From Paenibacillus pinihumi DSM 23905 = JCM 16419 (GTDB taxonomy: Bacteria; Bacillota; Bacilli; Paenibacillales; Paenibacillaceae): DNA of 64,000 nucleotides. The notes beneath the pieces were generated by a model. It had not been told where the DNA came from. It saw nothing but the letters and a program-made list of their open reading frames with translations, and searched no databases. The position numbers and the translations under genes are program-made. The stretch is taken from the NCBI RefSeq assembly GCF_000422505.1, contig NZ_AULX01000026.1, forward strand, positions 62,001-126,000, written 5' to 3'. Every line of letters begins with the position of its first letter. Position 1 is the first letter of the stretch. Positions 51,541 to 61,967 of this stretch are shown in pieces.

Positions 51541-51665
51541 CCAATTTAAGGGGTGGACGGGCCTGGCTCAGGCAGCATAAAAAATTAGATGTCTGCGCAT
51601 TGCGGGGATTGGAAATGCTGCAATTAAGCGGACTTGAGAATTTGCGGCGTTGTTGCGCTTGCATT

Positions 51666-51692
51666 TTTACAGGAAATAGGTTTTACTATAGT
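51666..51692 (+). promoter_or_regulatory. Possible promoter of rpoE
   Basis: TTTACA (51666-51671) and TATAGT (51687-51692) with a short 15-bp spacer; a second -10 (GATAAT, 51695-51700) is also nearby. It is 60 bp before the rpoE start. Confidence 0.4.
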
Positions 51693-51752
51693 TTGATAAT
51701 GGATAAGGCATGCGATAAAGCTGATGCATATAGCGTGAGAGGATGTGTGGAA

Positions 51753-52319
51753 ATGAGCAGCGAAATAACCTTGAAGTTGAATCCTGAGCGGATTAGCGAG
51801 ATGCCAATGGTTGATCTGGCGTTTGAGTTATTGAAAGCAGCCAATACGCCGTATTACTACAGGGATTTGATGCTGGAGATCGCCAAGATTCGCGGGTTGA
51901 GCCAGGATGAAATCAACCAGGTCATTGCCCAGGTATACACGGAGATTAATATTGACGGCCGCTTTGCCTGTGTAGGCAGCAATATGTGGGGGCTGAAGCG
52001 CTGGTACCCGGTTGAGCGTTCCGAAGATCCGGTCGGCAATGCAAAACGTCCTCGTATCATCAATGATGATGATGACGATGAGGAAGATGCCTTCGTGGAT
52101 GAAGAAGAAGAAACCTATGTAGCAGATGATGAAGATTACGATATGTATAATGAAGACAGTGAAGATATTTTCGAAGAGAATGAAGAGGAAGCGGAAGTCG
52201 ACGAGGAAGGTATGATCGACGACGAGGAGCTCGAAGAGGAATCGGACGAAGAGGATTTTGACGAAGAGTCCAATGAAAACAATTCCGATGAGGAAGAAGA
52301 GGAAGAGGAAAAAGCATAG
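51753..52319 (+). CDS. rpoE: DNA-directed RNA polymerase subunit delta
   Basis: Bacillota-specific polymerase subunit that helps recycle the enzyme and discriminates between promoters. 188 residues: the N-terminal folded HARE-HTH domain (about residues 1-90; 'MVDLAFELLKAANTPYYYRDLM' in part, 'MWGLKRWYPVERSED') and a long tail made almost entirely of Asp and Glu. ATG at 51753 is taken; a GTG two codons upstream is possible because gagagga is closer to it. Followed by the pyrG attenuator, the same order as in Bacillus subtilis. Confidence 0.94.
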   Translation: MSSEITLKLNPERISEMPMVDLAFELLKAANTPYYYRDLMLEIAKIRGLSQDEINQVIAQVYTEINIDGRFACVGSNMWGLKRWYPVERSEDPVGNAKRPRIINDDDDDEEDAFVDEEEETYVADDEDYDMYNEDSEDIFEENEEEAEVDEEGMIDDEELEEESDEEDFDEESNENNSDEEEEEEEKA

Positions 52320-52388
52320 CATTTTCGTCTTCCATTTATTACCGGATAACCCTGTAGGACCATGATAAAACTGCCGTTTTGTTTACCC

Positions 52389-52417
52389 TTGACAGAGCAG
52401 GTGCGACAGAGTAAACT
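52389..52417 (+). promoter_or_regulatory. Sigma-A promoter of pyrG
   Basis: TTGACA (52389-52394), 17 bp, TAAACT (52412-52417). The expected start point falls on GGGCT at 52425-52429, the initial sequence needed for CTP-sensed reiterative G addition. Confidence 0.85.
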
Positions 52418-52424
52418 ATTGCAT

Positions 52425-54349
<1,925 letters not shown>

Positions 54350-54552
54350 TTCAATCAGTCTGGGAGACAAACTGATTGCCATACATTTTCCTTGCTGACG
54401 CAAGCGGCCCGGTGACCCGGTGCTGCGGTACGGTTTGAACAGCCTGATGATTATCAACAGGGCGGTGCAAGTCCATGCTGCATGCCGGAATGCCGGGCTT
54501 TTTTAATTATCAGCTCTATGAGAACTCTATGAGATGGTTTTTTTTAGGCGAA
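54350..54552 (+). other. pyrG-spo0F intergenic region
   Basis: An inverted repeat (AATCAGT ... ACTGATT, 54353-54377) follows the pyrG stop codon and could be an RNA 3' end. A GCCGG/CCGGGC hairpin with T6 at about 54484-54506 may be a weak terminator. No coding sequence is recognised. Confidence 0.4.
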
Positions 54553-54582
54553 GCAGGATAATTGACGGAAAGGCGCGAATAT
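54553..54582 (+). promoter_or_regulatory. spo0F: Sigma-H-type promoter of spo0F
   Basis: GCAGGATAA (54553-54561), 12 bp, CGCGAATAT (54574-54582). This matches the sigma-H consensus (AGGA -35, GAAT -10) except for one base at the edge of the -10. spo0F of Bacillus subtilis has such a promoter, and the site is in the right place, 155 bp before the gene. Confidence 0.65.
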
Positions 54583-54736
54583 AGTAACGATTATGGAAGA
54601 GTTGACCATTCAGGCGTTGCCGGATTGTCCAGGTCGGCAAGCATTTACCGGTTTCGCTGACAAGTCGAACACGCAAAAGGAATAGAGGCGCTGTTGATTT
54701 GTTAGATCGTGTCGCTCACTTGTAGGAGGGCTTAAG

Positions 54737-55135
54737 TTGGATAAGAAGAAAGTGTTGATCGTTGATGACCAGAATGGAATTCGCGTACTTCTCGTGGAAG
54801 TATTCAGCAGCGAAGGTTACCAAACCTTTCAAGCTTCCAACGGAAAACTTGCATTGGAAATCGTAAGAAACGAATCGCCGGATTTGGTGCTTCTGGACAT
54901 GAAGATCCCTGGTATGGACGGACTGGAAATTTTGAAGCATGTGAAAGCGATTAATCGGGACATTAAAGTCATTATGATGACAGCTTACGGTGAGCTTGAC
55001 ATGATCAAGGAAGCAACAGATTTAGGAGCCTTAATGCACTTCACAAAACCATTTGACATTGACGAAATGCGGGTTGCAGTGAATATGCAGCTTCGGGACG
55101 GGGAATCCAATAATTGTTATGCCCTGGGATCCTAG
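54737..55135 (+). CDS. spo0F: Sporulation phosphorelay response regulator Spo0F
   Basis: Single-domain response regulator that carries phosphate from sporulation kinases to Spo0B. 132 residues: acidic Asp10/Asp11, phospho-acceptor Asp54 ('VLLDMKIPG'), Thr82, His101 and Lys104, the same set as in Bacillus subtilis Spo0F. There is no output domain. The C-terminal tail ([11 protein letters not shown]) is slightly longer than usual. The start is TTG at 54737 with aggaggg upstream. A sensor kinase that could feed it is encoded at 61968-63458. Confidence 0.93.
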   Translation: MDKKKVLIVDDQNGIRVLLVEVFSSEGYQTFQASNGKLALEIVRNESPDLVLLDMKIPGMDGLEILKHVKAINRDIKVIMMTAYGELDMIKEATDLGALMHFTKPFDIDEMRVAVNMQLRDGESNNCYALGS

Positions 55136-55341
55136 CGACCCCTTTTCGAGAATGAGGATGTGTCAAAATTGACTGGGAGTTCTTGCTGAAAAGCTCTTTG
55201 TCCAGCCCTGGCACATGCATAGCACTCATTTCTATTACTATCAATCCGGGATACACGCTTGCCGGTTAAGGACATCTGGCATATAAGCGAATCACCTGTG
55301 AGTTTCAACCGTCACAATAAATTCATAAGTTGCAGTTCATG
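55136..55341 (+). other. spo0F-fbaA gap, first part
   Basis: About 200 bp between the spo0F stop and the next terminator; no gene, repeat or regulatory element is recognised. Confidence 0.4.
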
Positions 55342-55370
55342 GAGCGGGTGCAGGATTCCCGCTCTTTTTT
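55342..55370 (+). terminator. Terminator upstream of fbaA
   Basis: GAGCGGG pairs with CCCGCTC around a nine-base loop, followed by T6. It ends the spo0F transcript. Confidence 0.8.
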
Positions 55371-55422
55371 GAGTTCCCTTGAAGGATAAGCGTTCGCGGT
55401 CTTTTATAGGGGTTGTTTCTTC

Positions 55423-55453
55423 TTTACATATTCGTGTCACCTTGTGGTATAAT
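55423..55453 (+). promoter_or_regulatory. Promoter of fbaA with extended -10
   Basis: TGG-TATAAT (55448-55453 for the hexamer) forms an extended -10; TTTACA at 55423-55428 is 19 bp upstream. It lies 63 bp before the start codon. Confidence 0.65.
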
Positions 55454-55516
55454 GACTCAGTATGAACAAGTCTGTTCGGGCTTGAGAAAAATGTACTTTT
55501 AGGAGGAAGAGTTACC

Positions 55517-56371
55517 ATGCCATTGGTATCGATGAATGAGTTTTTGCCTAAAGCAAAAGCTAACAAGTTTGCTGTAGGTCAGTTCAACATGAACAATCTT
55601 GAGTTTGCACAGGCTATCGTAGATGCTGCAATCGAAGAAAACGCTCCGATTATTTACGGTGTTAGCGAAGGCGCACTGAAATATATGGGAATCGAGTATA
55701 CAGTTGCAATCGCGGAAGCGGCAGCCAAGAAATCCGGCCTTCCAATTGCACTTCACCTCGACCACGGCAGCAGCTTTGAAATTGCCATGAAATGTATCCG
55801 CGCAGGTTTCTCCTCGGTTATGTTTGACGGTTCCCACTACTCTCTGGAAGACAACATCCGTTTGACCAAAGAAGTTGTTAGAGCTGCACGCGCAATGGGC
55901 GTTTCCGTTGAGGGTGAGCTGGGTACAATCGGCGGCGTTGAGGATGACATCAGCGTGGATGAAGAACATGCAAGCCTTGCTAAGCCAGAGGAAGCGATCC
56001 GTTTCTACGAAGAAACAGGCGTAGACTGTCTGGCTATTGCTGTAGGTACAGCTCACGGCATGTACAAAGGCGAGCCTAAAATTCATTATGATATTATTCA
56101 AAAAGTTGTAGACGCAATTCCAGTTCCAGTGGTTCTGCATGGCGGCTCCGGTGTGCCTGATGAAGCGATTCGTCTGTCTATCCAGGCTGGCGTAGGCAAA
56201 ATCAACGTGAACACAGAAAACCAAGTGGCTTGCACGAATACAATTCGTGAAGTACTGGCAGCTAACCCGTCTGCATATGATCCTCGTAAATACCTGACAC
56301 CGGCTCGTGAAGCAATGAAAGCCGTTGTTAAAGAGAAAATTCGCCTGTTCGGCAGCAGCAACCAAGCGTAA
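55517..56371 (+). CDS. fbaA: Class II fructose-bisphosphate aldolase
   Basis: Zinc aldolase of glycolysis and gluconeogenesis that splits fructose 1,6-bisphosphate; 284 residues. Zinc ligands and active site are in 'ALHLDHGSS' (catalytic Asp and His), 'AVGTAHGMYKG' and 'LHGGSGVP', and the phosphate-binding strand is 'GVGKINVNTENQ'. The coding sequence uses highly adapted codons compared with its neighbours, as expected for an abundant enzyme. The Shine-Dalgarno aggagga is strong. Followed by a complex terminator-like RNA element. Confidence 0.96.
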   Translation: MPLVSMNEFLPKAKANKFAVGQFNMNNLEFAQAIVDAAIEENAPIIYGVSEGALKYMGIEYTVAIAEAAAKKSGLPIALHLDHGSSFEIAMKCIRAGFSSVMFDGSHYSLEDNIRLTKEVVRAARAMGVSVEGELGTIGGVEDDISVDEEHASLAKPEEAIRFYEETGVDCLAIAVGTAHGMYKGEPKIHYDIIQKVVDAIPVPVVLHGGSGVPDEAIRLSIQAGVGKINVNTENQVACTNTIREVLAANPSAYDPRKYLTPAREAMKAVVKEKIRLFGSSNQA

Positions 56372-56386
56372 CTTCCGAAACAAAAG

Positions 56387-56495
56387 AAAACCCGTCATTG
56401 CCCGAGCCTGATCAGGTTCTCGGGCGTCCGGCTTATCCACTAAAGGAGCAGCCCGGCGAACAAGGGCATTTAAGGCCGGGAGGACGGGTTTTCCT
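56387..56495 (+). ncRNA. Complex structured RNA element between fbaA and murA
   Basis: AAAACCCGTC (56387-56396) and GACGGGTTTT (56483-56492) form a closing stem that ends in T. Inside are a hairpin GCCCGAG(CC)...(GG)TTCTCGGGC and a second hairpin CCCGGC...GCCGGG, joined by a purine-rich linker. It would act as the fbaA terminator, but the enclosed three-way architecture is far larger than a normal terminator. I do not match it to a known riboswitch or RNA family. Confidence 0.5.
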
Positions 56496-56531
56496 TTGTC
56501 TTCTTCTCAAGGTGGGAGGATTACTAATTAC

Positions 56532-57785
56532 ATGGAAAAATTAATGATTCGAGGCGGCCGCCCGCTGCGCGGTACCGTGCAAATCAGCGGGGCCAAGAAC
56601 AGTGCAGTTGCTTTGCTTCCGGCATCTTTGCTTGCGGAGTCGGAGGTTGTACTGGATAACCTGCCTCGACTTAGCGACGTGGCAGTATACAGCGAGATAC
56701 TTCAAGAATTGGGCGGCAAGGTAACCTGGGATGGCGGTGTGATGAAGATAGATCCTTCTTCTCTCCAATCCAAACCAATGCCTAACGGCAGGGTTAACCT
56801 TCTGCGGGCTTCATACTATTTGATGGGTGCTTTGCTGGGACGTTTTGGAGAAGCGACAATCGGTCTTCCGGGCGGATGTAACTTCGAGCCAAGACCAATT
56901 GACCAGCATATTAAAGGATTTGAAGCTCTAGGTGCAACAGTTACGAATGATCACGGATCGATCAAAATTTCGGCCAAACAGCTTCGTGGCGCAAAAATCT
57001 ACCTGGATGTAGTGAGCGTAGGCGCAACTATTAACATCATGCTGGCTGCCTCCAAGGCAAAAGGCTCCACAATTATTGAAAATGCGGCAAAAGAGCCTGA
57101 AATTATAGATGTAGCAACTTTACTTAACTCAATGGGGGCCAAAATAAAGGGAGCCGGAACCGAAACGATCCGTATTGAAGGCGTCGATAGTCTTCATGGC
57201 TGCCGCCACTCCATCATCCCCGACCGGATTCAAGCCGGTACCTACATGATTGCCGCAGCTGCGACCCGTGGTGATGTCCTTATAGATAATGTTATCCCCA
57301 AGCATATGGAAGCCATGACAGCCAAACTGCTGGAGATGGGTGTTCAGGTTTATGAATTGGATGAGGCAATCCGTATTGTGGGCGGACCCTCCTATGAAGC
57401 AGTTGATGTCAAAGCACTTGTATACCCCGGATTTGCTACCGACCTCCAATCCCCGATGACCAGCCTGCTTACGCAAGCCAATGGTGTCAGCGTTCTATCC
57501 GACTATGTGTACAGCAACCGATTCAAGCATGTGCCTGAACTGGTTCGCATGGGAGCCAATATCAAGGTGGAAGGCCGTTCTGCAATTATTGAAGGCGGAC
57601 CACTGAATGCGGCGAAGGTCCGGGCTGCCGATTTGCGTGCCGGTGCTGCCTTGACGGTGGCGGGCCTGACTGTAGCGGATGGTGTAACAGAGGTTACAGG
57701 CGTAGAGTATATTGACCGGGGCTATGATTTCCTTGTGGATAATTTACGCAAGCTAGGTGCAGATGTTTGGCGGGAAAATGAATAG
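56532..57785 (+). CDS. murA: UDP-N-acetylglucosamine 1-carboxyvinyltransferase
   Basis: First committed step of peptidoglycan synthesis: transfers enolpyruvate from PEP to UDP-GlcNAc. 417 residues. Lys22-Asn23 in 'ISGAKNSA' and the catalytic Cys in '[14 protein letters not shown]' (the fosfomycin target) are present, as are '[13 protein letters not shown]' and '[11 protein letters not shown]'. Its place between fbaA and rho corresponds to the second Bacillus paralogue (murAB). ATG at 56532 follows gggagga with a slightly long spacer. Confidence 0.95.
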   Translation: MEKLMIRGGRPLRGTVQISGAKNSAVALLPASLLAESEVVLDNLPRLSDVAVYSEILQELGGKVTWDGGVMKIDPSSLQSKPMPNGRVNLLRASYYLMGALLGRFGEATIGLPGGCNFEPRPIDQHIKGFEALGATVTNDHGSIKISAKQLRGAKIYLDVVSVGATINIMLAASKAKGSTIIENAAKEPEIIDVATLLNSMGAKIKGAGTETIRIEGVDSLHGCRHSIIPDRIQAGTYMIAAAATRGDVLIDNVIPKHMEAMTAKLLEMGVQVYELDEAIRIVGGPSYEAVDVKALVYPGFATDLQSPMTSLLTQANGVSVLSDYVYSNRFKHVPELVRMGANIKVEGRSAIIEGGPLNAAKVRAADLRAGAALTVAGLTVADGVTEVTGVEYIDRGYDFLVDNLRKLGADVWRENE

Positions 57786-57837
57786 ATTGATAGAAATCCG
57801 GCAATGCTGGAGGAAAATTAAATAAAGTGGTGAGAAC

Positions 57838-59178
57838 ATGACGGAACTGCAGATCGCAGATCTGGAAGAACTAAAGCTGACCGAGTTGTATAAGCTTGCA
57901 AAGCAGTATCAAATTCCGTATTATGGCCAGCTAAAAAAGAAAGAACTTATTTTTGCCATTTTACGTGCCCAGGCTGAGAAGAGCGGCTTGATGTTTATGC
58001 AGGGTGTACTCGAAATTTTACCGGAGGGATTCGGTTTCCTGCGCCCGATCAACTATCTACCAAGCACGGAAGATATTTATATTTCCGCCTCGCAAATCCG
58101 CAAATTTGATCTTCGTACAGGGGATCTCGTTTCCGGCAAATGCCGGGCGCCCAAAGAAAATGAGCGTTATTTCGGATTGCTGCAGGTCAATGCGGTAAAC
58201 GGGGAAAACCCGACACTTGCATCAGAACGGCTTCATTTCCCTGCCTTAACCCCTCTTTTTCCACAGAAGAAACTGGTCCTAGAAACCTCTCCAACCAAAC
58301 TATCGACGCGAATTATGGATTTGCTGGCACCTGTCGGACTTGGACAGCGCGGATTGATTGTGGCGCCTCCAAAAGCGGGTAAGACGCTTCTTCTTAAAGA
58401 AATTGCCAACAGCATTTCTACCAATCAACCGGATATTGAGCTGTTTGTGCTGTTGATTGATGAGCGCCCGGAAGAGGTTACAGATATGCAGCGTTCCGTT
58501 AAAGGGGAGGTTGTTGCTTCCACCTTTGATGAACTGCCGGAGCACCATATCAAGGTTGCGGAGCTGGTGCTGGAGCGCGCGCTGCGTCTTGTAGAGCATA
58601 AGAAGGATGTCGTTATTTTGCTGGATAGCATCACCCGTCTGGCAAGGGCATACAACCTTGTGATTCCGCCATCGGGGCGTACACTGAGCGGTGGTATCGA
58701 CCCTGCGGCATTCCATCGTCCAAAGCGCTTCTTCGGTTCTGCGCGAAACGTGGAGGAAGGCGGAAGCCTGACCATTCTTGCCACAGCGCTGATAGAGACC
58801 GGATCGCGTATGGATGATGTCATTTATGAGGAATTTAAAGGGACGGGCAATATGGAGCTACATCTCGACCGCAAACTTGCTGAACGGAGAATTTTCCCGG
58901 CACTGGATATCCGCCGTTCGGGAACGCGACGCGAGGAAATGCTTCTTACGAAGGAAGAGCTGGATAAAGTATGGGCGATTCGCAAATCTATGAACGACTC
59001 GCTTGAATTTATCGATGGCTTCCTCAAGAAGCTGGCGGACAGCAAGACCAATACGGAGTTTCTGCTTTCATTGGATACTTCCAGTATGGTGGAAAAAAGC
59101 ACCTCCTCCTCCCGTCCCTCAACAGGAAGCAACAGTTCAGCGGGCCGCCGTCCGGCACGTTCAACTCCGGTATCTTAA
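57838..59178 (+). CDS. rho: Transcription termination factor Rho
   Basis: Hexameric RNA-dependent ATPase/helicase that ends transcription; 446 residues. The N-terminal helical bundle ('[19 protein letters not shown]' in part), the RNA-binding OSB/CSD domain ('[21 protein letters not shown]' in part) and the ATPase domain with Walker A 'APPKAGKT', '[12 protein letters not shown]' and '[12 protein letters not shown]' are all present. The C-terminal 35 residues are Ser/Arg-rich and poorly conserved. Shine-Dalgarno ggtgag. Confidence 0.96.
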   Translation: MTELQIADLEELKLTELYKLAKQYQIPYYGQLKKKELIFAILRAQAEKSGLMFMQGVLEILPEGFGFLRPINYLPSTEDIYISASQIRKFDLRTGDLVSGKCRAPKENERYFGLLQVNAVNGENPTLASERLHFPALTPLFPQKKLVLETSPTKLSTRIMDLLAPVGLGQRGLIVAPPKAGKTLLLKEIANSISTNQPDIELFVLLIDERPEEVTDMQRSVKGEVVASTFDELPEHHIKVAELVLERALRLVEHKKDVVILLDSITRLARAYNLVIPPSGRTLSGGIDPAAFHRPKRFFGSARNVEEGGSLTILATALIETGSRMDDVIYEEFKGTGNMELHLDRKLAERRIFPALDIRRSGTRREEMLLTKEELDKVWAIRKSMNDSLEFIDGFLKKLADSKTNTEFLLSLDTSSMVEKSTSSSRPSTGSNSSAGRRPARSTPVS

Positions 59179-59198
59179 GGAAAAGAAGGTAGGACAAC

Positions 59199-60446
59199 AT
59201 GAATTTGGTTTATGCAGATGAACAGGGCAATTTGTTCGACCATCCGGATTATCTGGCGCTCGGCCGCAGTGGTGAGATGGTTGTCGAACTGCTGGAGGAT
59301 GAGCTGATTCCGCTGCCGGAAGGTGCTACGCTGGTCGGACTGCCGTTTACACGGCCGGTCGGGCTTAACGCCGAGACTGGCCGGATGGAGCTGCTGCCAG
59401 GAGAACTTCAGGCGGTAGGCGCACTGCTTCCTCAAGGCTTCACCCGCTTGGCTCTGCCAGGCTATGTGAAGTCTGACAAGACGCAGAAGCTGCCGTTATT
59501 CGGCTATTCCGCCGTCGTGTGGAAGGACGGGAAGTTCTATGTGGCGGCGCATCAGTCGGATGATCCGGAACCATGGAACCCGCTGAATTGTGACCGCAAG
59601 GAGCTGGGGATTCAGGTTGAGCGTCTGCTGGCCAAATACCCGGAGAACAGGCTGATCAAGCATCTTTCCAATTGTGCCTTGGGGTATGAGTGCCTGACGG
59701 CCTCGAATACGTTCATGAACAGGCTGGAAGGGGCTGTGCCCGTCTCTTATTCCTGCAACGCAGGCTGCTTTGGGTGTATATCCGAACAGCCGGATGACAG
59801 CGGATTTCCGGCTCCGCAGACCCGGATGAACTTCAGGCCGACTGCTGATGAGGTTGTCGATATTATGCTGGAGCATCTGAAGGGTCCGGATTCCATTATC
59901 AGCTTTGGCCAGGGCTGCGAGGGCGAGCCTTCCACCCAGGTCAAAATTATCGTTGAGGCGATGAGGCGGGTCCGGAGCCTGAATTCGCAAGGTTATATCA
60001 ATATTAATACAAATGCGGGCTTGACTGATTTCATTAGGGCTATTGTAGATGCGGGGCTTGATCTGATGCGCGTGAGCACGATTAGCGCCATTGACGAGCA
60101 TTATAATGCCTACTACAAGCCGAGGGGGTATACCCTGGCGAATGTGGAGAAATCATTGAAGTATGCATCGGAAAAAGGAGTATATACCTCCATCAACTAC
60201 CTCATCTTTCCGGGAGTGACGGATCGTGAGGAAGAAATTGAAGCGATGATTGGCTTCGCCAAACGGACCGGATTGCGTCTTATTCAGATGCGCAACCTGA
60301 ATATTGATCCGGAGAGCTATCTGGAGCTGATTCCGAAGGCGAAAGGGGAAATATACGGCATGAAGCAAATGCTCGAAATTTTCGAGTCCGAGCTTCCTGA
60401 TGTTGTGATCGGCTCCTACACCCATATCCCCCCAGTGAGAGCGTAA
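59199..60446 (+). CDS. Radical SAM protein of unknown function
   Basis: A 415-residue protein with the [4Fe-4S] motif CxxxCxxC in 'SYSCNAGCFGCISEQ' near residue 190, followed by 'ISFGQGCEGEPSTQVKIIVEA' (in part; GGEP-like SAM motif) and 'YININTNAG'. An unusual N-terminal domain of about 180 residues ('VGLPFTRPVGLNAETG', 'FGYSAVVWKDGKFYVAAHQ' in part) precedes the barrel. It contains extra cysteines (Cys in 'LNCDRKELG', 'LSNCALGYECLT') that could bind a second cluster. The gene is 20 bp after rho and its substrate is unknown. Confidence 0.87.
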   Translation: MNLVYADEQGNLFDHPDYLALGRSGEMVVELLEDELIPLPEGATLVGLPFTRPVGLNAETGRMELLPGELQAVGALLPQGFTRLALPGYVKSDKTQKLPLFGYSAVVWKDGKFYVAAHQSDDPEPWNPLNCDRKELGIQVERLLAKYPENRLIKHLSNCALGYECLTASNTFMNRLEGAVPVSYSCNAGCFGCISEQPDDSGFPAPQTRMNFRPTADEVVDIMLEHLKGPDSIISFGQGCEGEPSTQVKIIVEAMRRVRSLNSQGYININTNAGLTDFIRAIVDAGLDLMRVSTISAIDEHYNAYYKPRGYTLANVEKSLKYASEKGVYTSINYLIFPGVTDREEEIEAMIGFAKRTGLRLIQMRNLNIDPESYLELIPKAKGEIYGMKQMLEIFESELPDVVIGSYTHIPPVRA

Positions 60447-60474
60447 GACCCTTTTTAACGGCGTGCAAAAAGCA

Positions 60475-60504
60475 TTGCAACTGCTTGCCTTCCTATGTTA
60501 TAAT
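60475..60504 (+). promoter_or_regulatory. Sigma-A promoter of rpmE
   Basis: TTGCAA (60475-60480), 18 bp, TATAAT (60499-60504), 63 bp before the rpmE start. Confidence 0.75.
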
Positions 60505-60566
60505 CCCCTATGTTAGATTGAACTCTGGGTCCATCAGTCGGCTCAGGGCAGAAAGAGGTGAACGAG

Positions 60567-60764
60567 ATGAAACAAGGTATTCATCCGACGTATCATGTTA
60601 CTAATGTAACATGCGCATGCGGCAACAGCTTCGAGACAGGTTCGATTAAACCGAATCTGCGTGTAGAGATTTGCTCTGTTTGCCACCCGTTCTTCACAGG
60701 AAAACAAAAATTCCTGGATGCTGGCGGCCGCGTCGATCGTTTCAAAAAGAAATACGGCATCTAA
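60567..60764 (+). CDS. rpmE: 50S ribosomal protein L31 (zinc-binding type)
   Basis: Large-subunit protein L31, 65 residues. The zinc-binding cysteines are all present (Cys16, Cys18, Cys36, Cys39), so this is the C+ form used when zinc is plentiful. The '[20 protein letters not shown]' (in part) core is typical. ATG at 60567 follows aaagagg; an in-frame GTG three codons upstream overlaps that site and is less likely. Confidence 0.96.
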   Translation: MKQGIHPTYHVTNVTCACGNSFETGSIKPNLRVEICSVCHPFFTGKQKFLDAGGRVDRFKKKYGI

Positions 60765-60794
60765 TTATTATCTGCCTCAAATTAGCAGAATACA

Positions 60795-60839
60795 AGAGCC
60801 TCCCTCAGCCATCCTATGGGATAGAAGGGAGGCTTTTTT
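60795..60839 (+). terminator. Terminator of rpmE whose 3' arm carries the next gene's Shine-Dalgarno
   Basis: AGCCTCCCT pairs with AGGGAGGCT, with an inner ATCC/GGAT helix, followed by T6 and then the ATG of the next gene. The descending arm contains gggagg at the correct distance from that ATG. Confidence 0.88.
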
Positions 60840-61247
60840 ATGTTTAAATCAGTTCGTTCGCACAGCCTTGCAGCCGGATTGCTTGCTTTGTTGCTGTTCG
60901 TGGCATTCCTTGGGGGCTGTACCAACTCCGGATCGAGCCGGAACGGTGTGAAAACTTATGGGCATGACGGCTACATGGGGTTGTCAAACAGCAATCCGAA
61001 TTTGCCGCTTGGCAATTCCAATTATTACAGCTACAGCAGCGATATCAAATTTATGAAGGAGAAACTCTCCGAGCTGCCAGGGATTGAAAAGTCTAGCTTA
61101 ACCATTCATGATCCGGATATTGATGTGCGTATCAGACCGCGCTCTGATTTGGATGAAGTGAGAACAAACCGGCTGCTTGATCAAGCTGGGCAACTCCTTC
61201 AGGAGAACATGCCACGATATCGAATTCATGTCTATTTAGAGCGCTAA
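60840..61247 (+). CDS. Small lipoprotein (YhcN/YlaJ-like)
   Basis: A 135-residue exported lipoprotein: the signal peptide ends in lipobox LGGC (Cys27), then a low-complexity Asn/Gly/Ser-rich part and a C-terminal alpha-beta domain ('SSLTIHDPDIDVRIRPRSD' in part) that recalls the YhcN/YlaJ sporulation lipoproteins; that link is weak. ATG at 60840 directly follows the rpmE terminator; its only Shine-Dalgarno is the terminator's right arm. Expression therefore depends on read-through and melting of the hairpin, or on an internal promoter not seen. Confidence 0.7.
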   Translation: MFKSVRSHSLAAGLLALLLFVAFLGGCTNSGSSRNGVKTYGHDGYMGLSNSNPNLPLGNSNYYSYSSDIKFMKEKLSELPGIEKSSLTIHDPDIDVRIRPRSDLDEVRTNRLLDQAGQLLQENMPRYRIHVYLER

Positions 61248-61281
61248 TATAAAATTCTTGCTGCAAACTTGCTTCCGAAGG

Positions 61282-61310
61282 TTGCGTAATGGGACAAGAT
61301 CGGCTATACT
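61282..61310 (+). promoter_or_regulatory. Promoter of the SRP RNA
   Basis: TTGCGT (61282-61287), 17 bp, TATACT (61305-61310), placed 6-7 bases before the RNA 5' end. Confidence 0.7.
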
Positions 61311-61314
61311 TATG

Positions 61315-61588
61315 TTTGCCGTGCTAGATGGGGAGGTAGCGGTGCCCTGTAACTCGCAATCCGCTGTAGCGAGGTTGAATTCCTGTCTGAGGTTATGCTG
61401 ATGTGGGGTTTGGTACTTGTGAACAGTGTTGACGGTCGGGTCCTCCGCAATGGACACCTGTGAATCCGGTCAGGTCCGGAAGGAAGCAGCCGTAAGCAGT
61501 AACGTTTATGTGCCGGGGGAGTGCCTGTCCCGAGCTGGAATCAAGAATACCGCCTGGGTCTCATCAATCAAGGGCAGGTGCACGGTAC
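61315..61588 (+). ncRNA. ffs: Signal recognition particle RNA (large Bacillus-type scRNA)
   Basis: The 5' part 'CCGTGCTAGATGGGGAGGTAGC' (in part), 'GGTGCCCTGTAACTC', and the SRP domain 'GTCAGGTCCGGAAGGAAGCAGC' (in part) with the GGAA tetraloop match the RNA component of SRP. The 3' end 'GGTGCACGGTA' pairs with the 5' end. The length of about 270 bases and the Alu-type 5' domain make this the long Bacillus/Clostridium form. It is followed after 21 bp by a terminator. In this group the gene is found just upstream of dnaX, as here. Confidence 0.95.
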
Positions 61589-61609
61589 AATTTTCGTATC
61601 GCAGAATAT

Positions 61610-61664
61610 ACACTTTTAATGACTTTGGCCGACTGCGGACCGGAGTACATTAAAAGTGTTTTTT
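61610..61664 (+). terminator. Terminator of the SRP RNA gene
   Basis: ACACTTTTAATG pairs with CATTAAAAGTGT (12 bp) around a loop that itself contains GGCCGA/CGGACC-type pairing, followed by T6. Confidence 0.8.
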
Positions 61665-61967
61665 CATTTCAGACAGAAAAAGCAAAGACGTGGAAGGAAT
61701 CTGCTCTATTAAAATAGAATATAATGTAAGGTTTAAAAGGATTAAGTGTTTTTAAAAGAAATATCAATTTCATCACTCGTCGTTTGACGGAATGCTTATT
61801 TTCCTGTTAAACGCCTCTGTTCTCTCGCAAGGCCGCGCAGCCGGCTGTGCTGTTTGCTTTTCTTCAGCTGCTTGTCCGTTATATATTGGCTGCTGGCTTC
61901 AAGAGCCGGCGGCCCCACGCTGAATACATGCCTGCCAAAAATGGAACCTGTAAAGAGGTGAGTCTGT
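61665..61967 (+). other. SRP RNA - kinase gap, nothing recognised
   Basis: About 300 bp without a gene. AT-rich at first, then GC-richer; I could not identify a promoter with confidence, nor any repeat or RNA motif. Confidence 0.4.

Noticed and set aside
52060-52320. Long antisense frames rich in Phe/Ile or Ser over the rpoE 3' end
   Set aside because: They are by-products of the repetitive GAA/GAT codons of the acidic RpoE tail.
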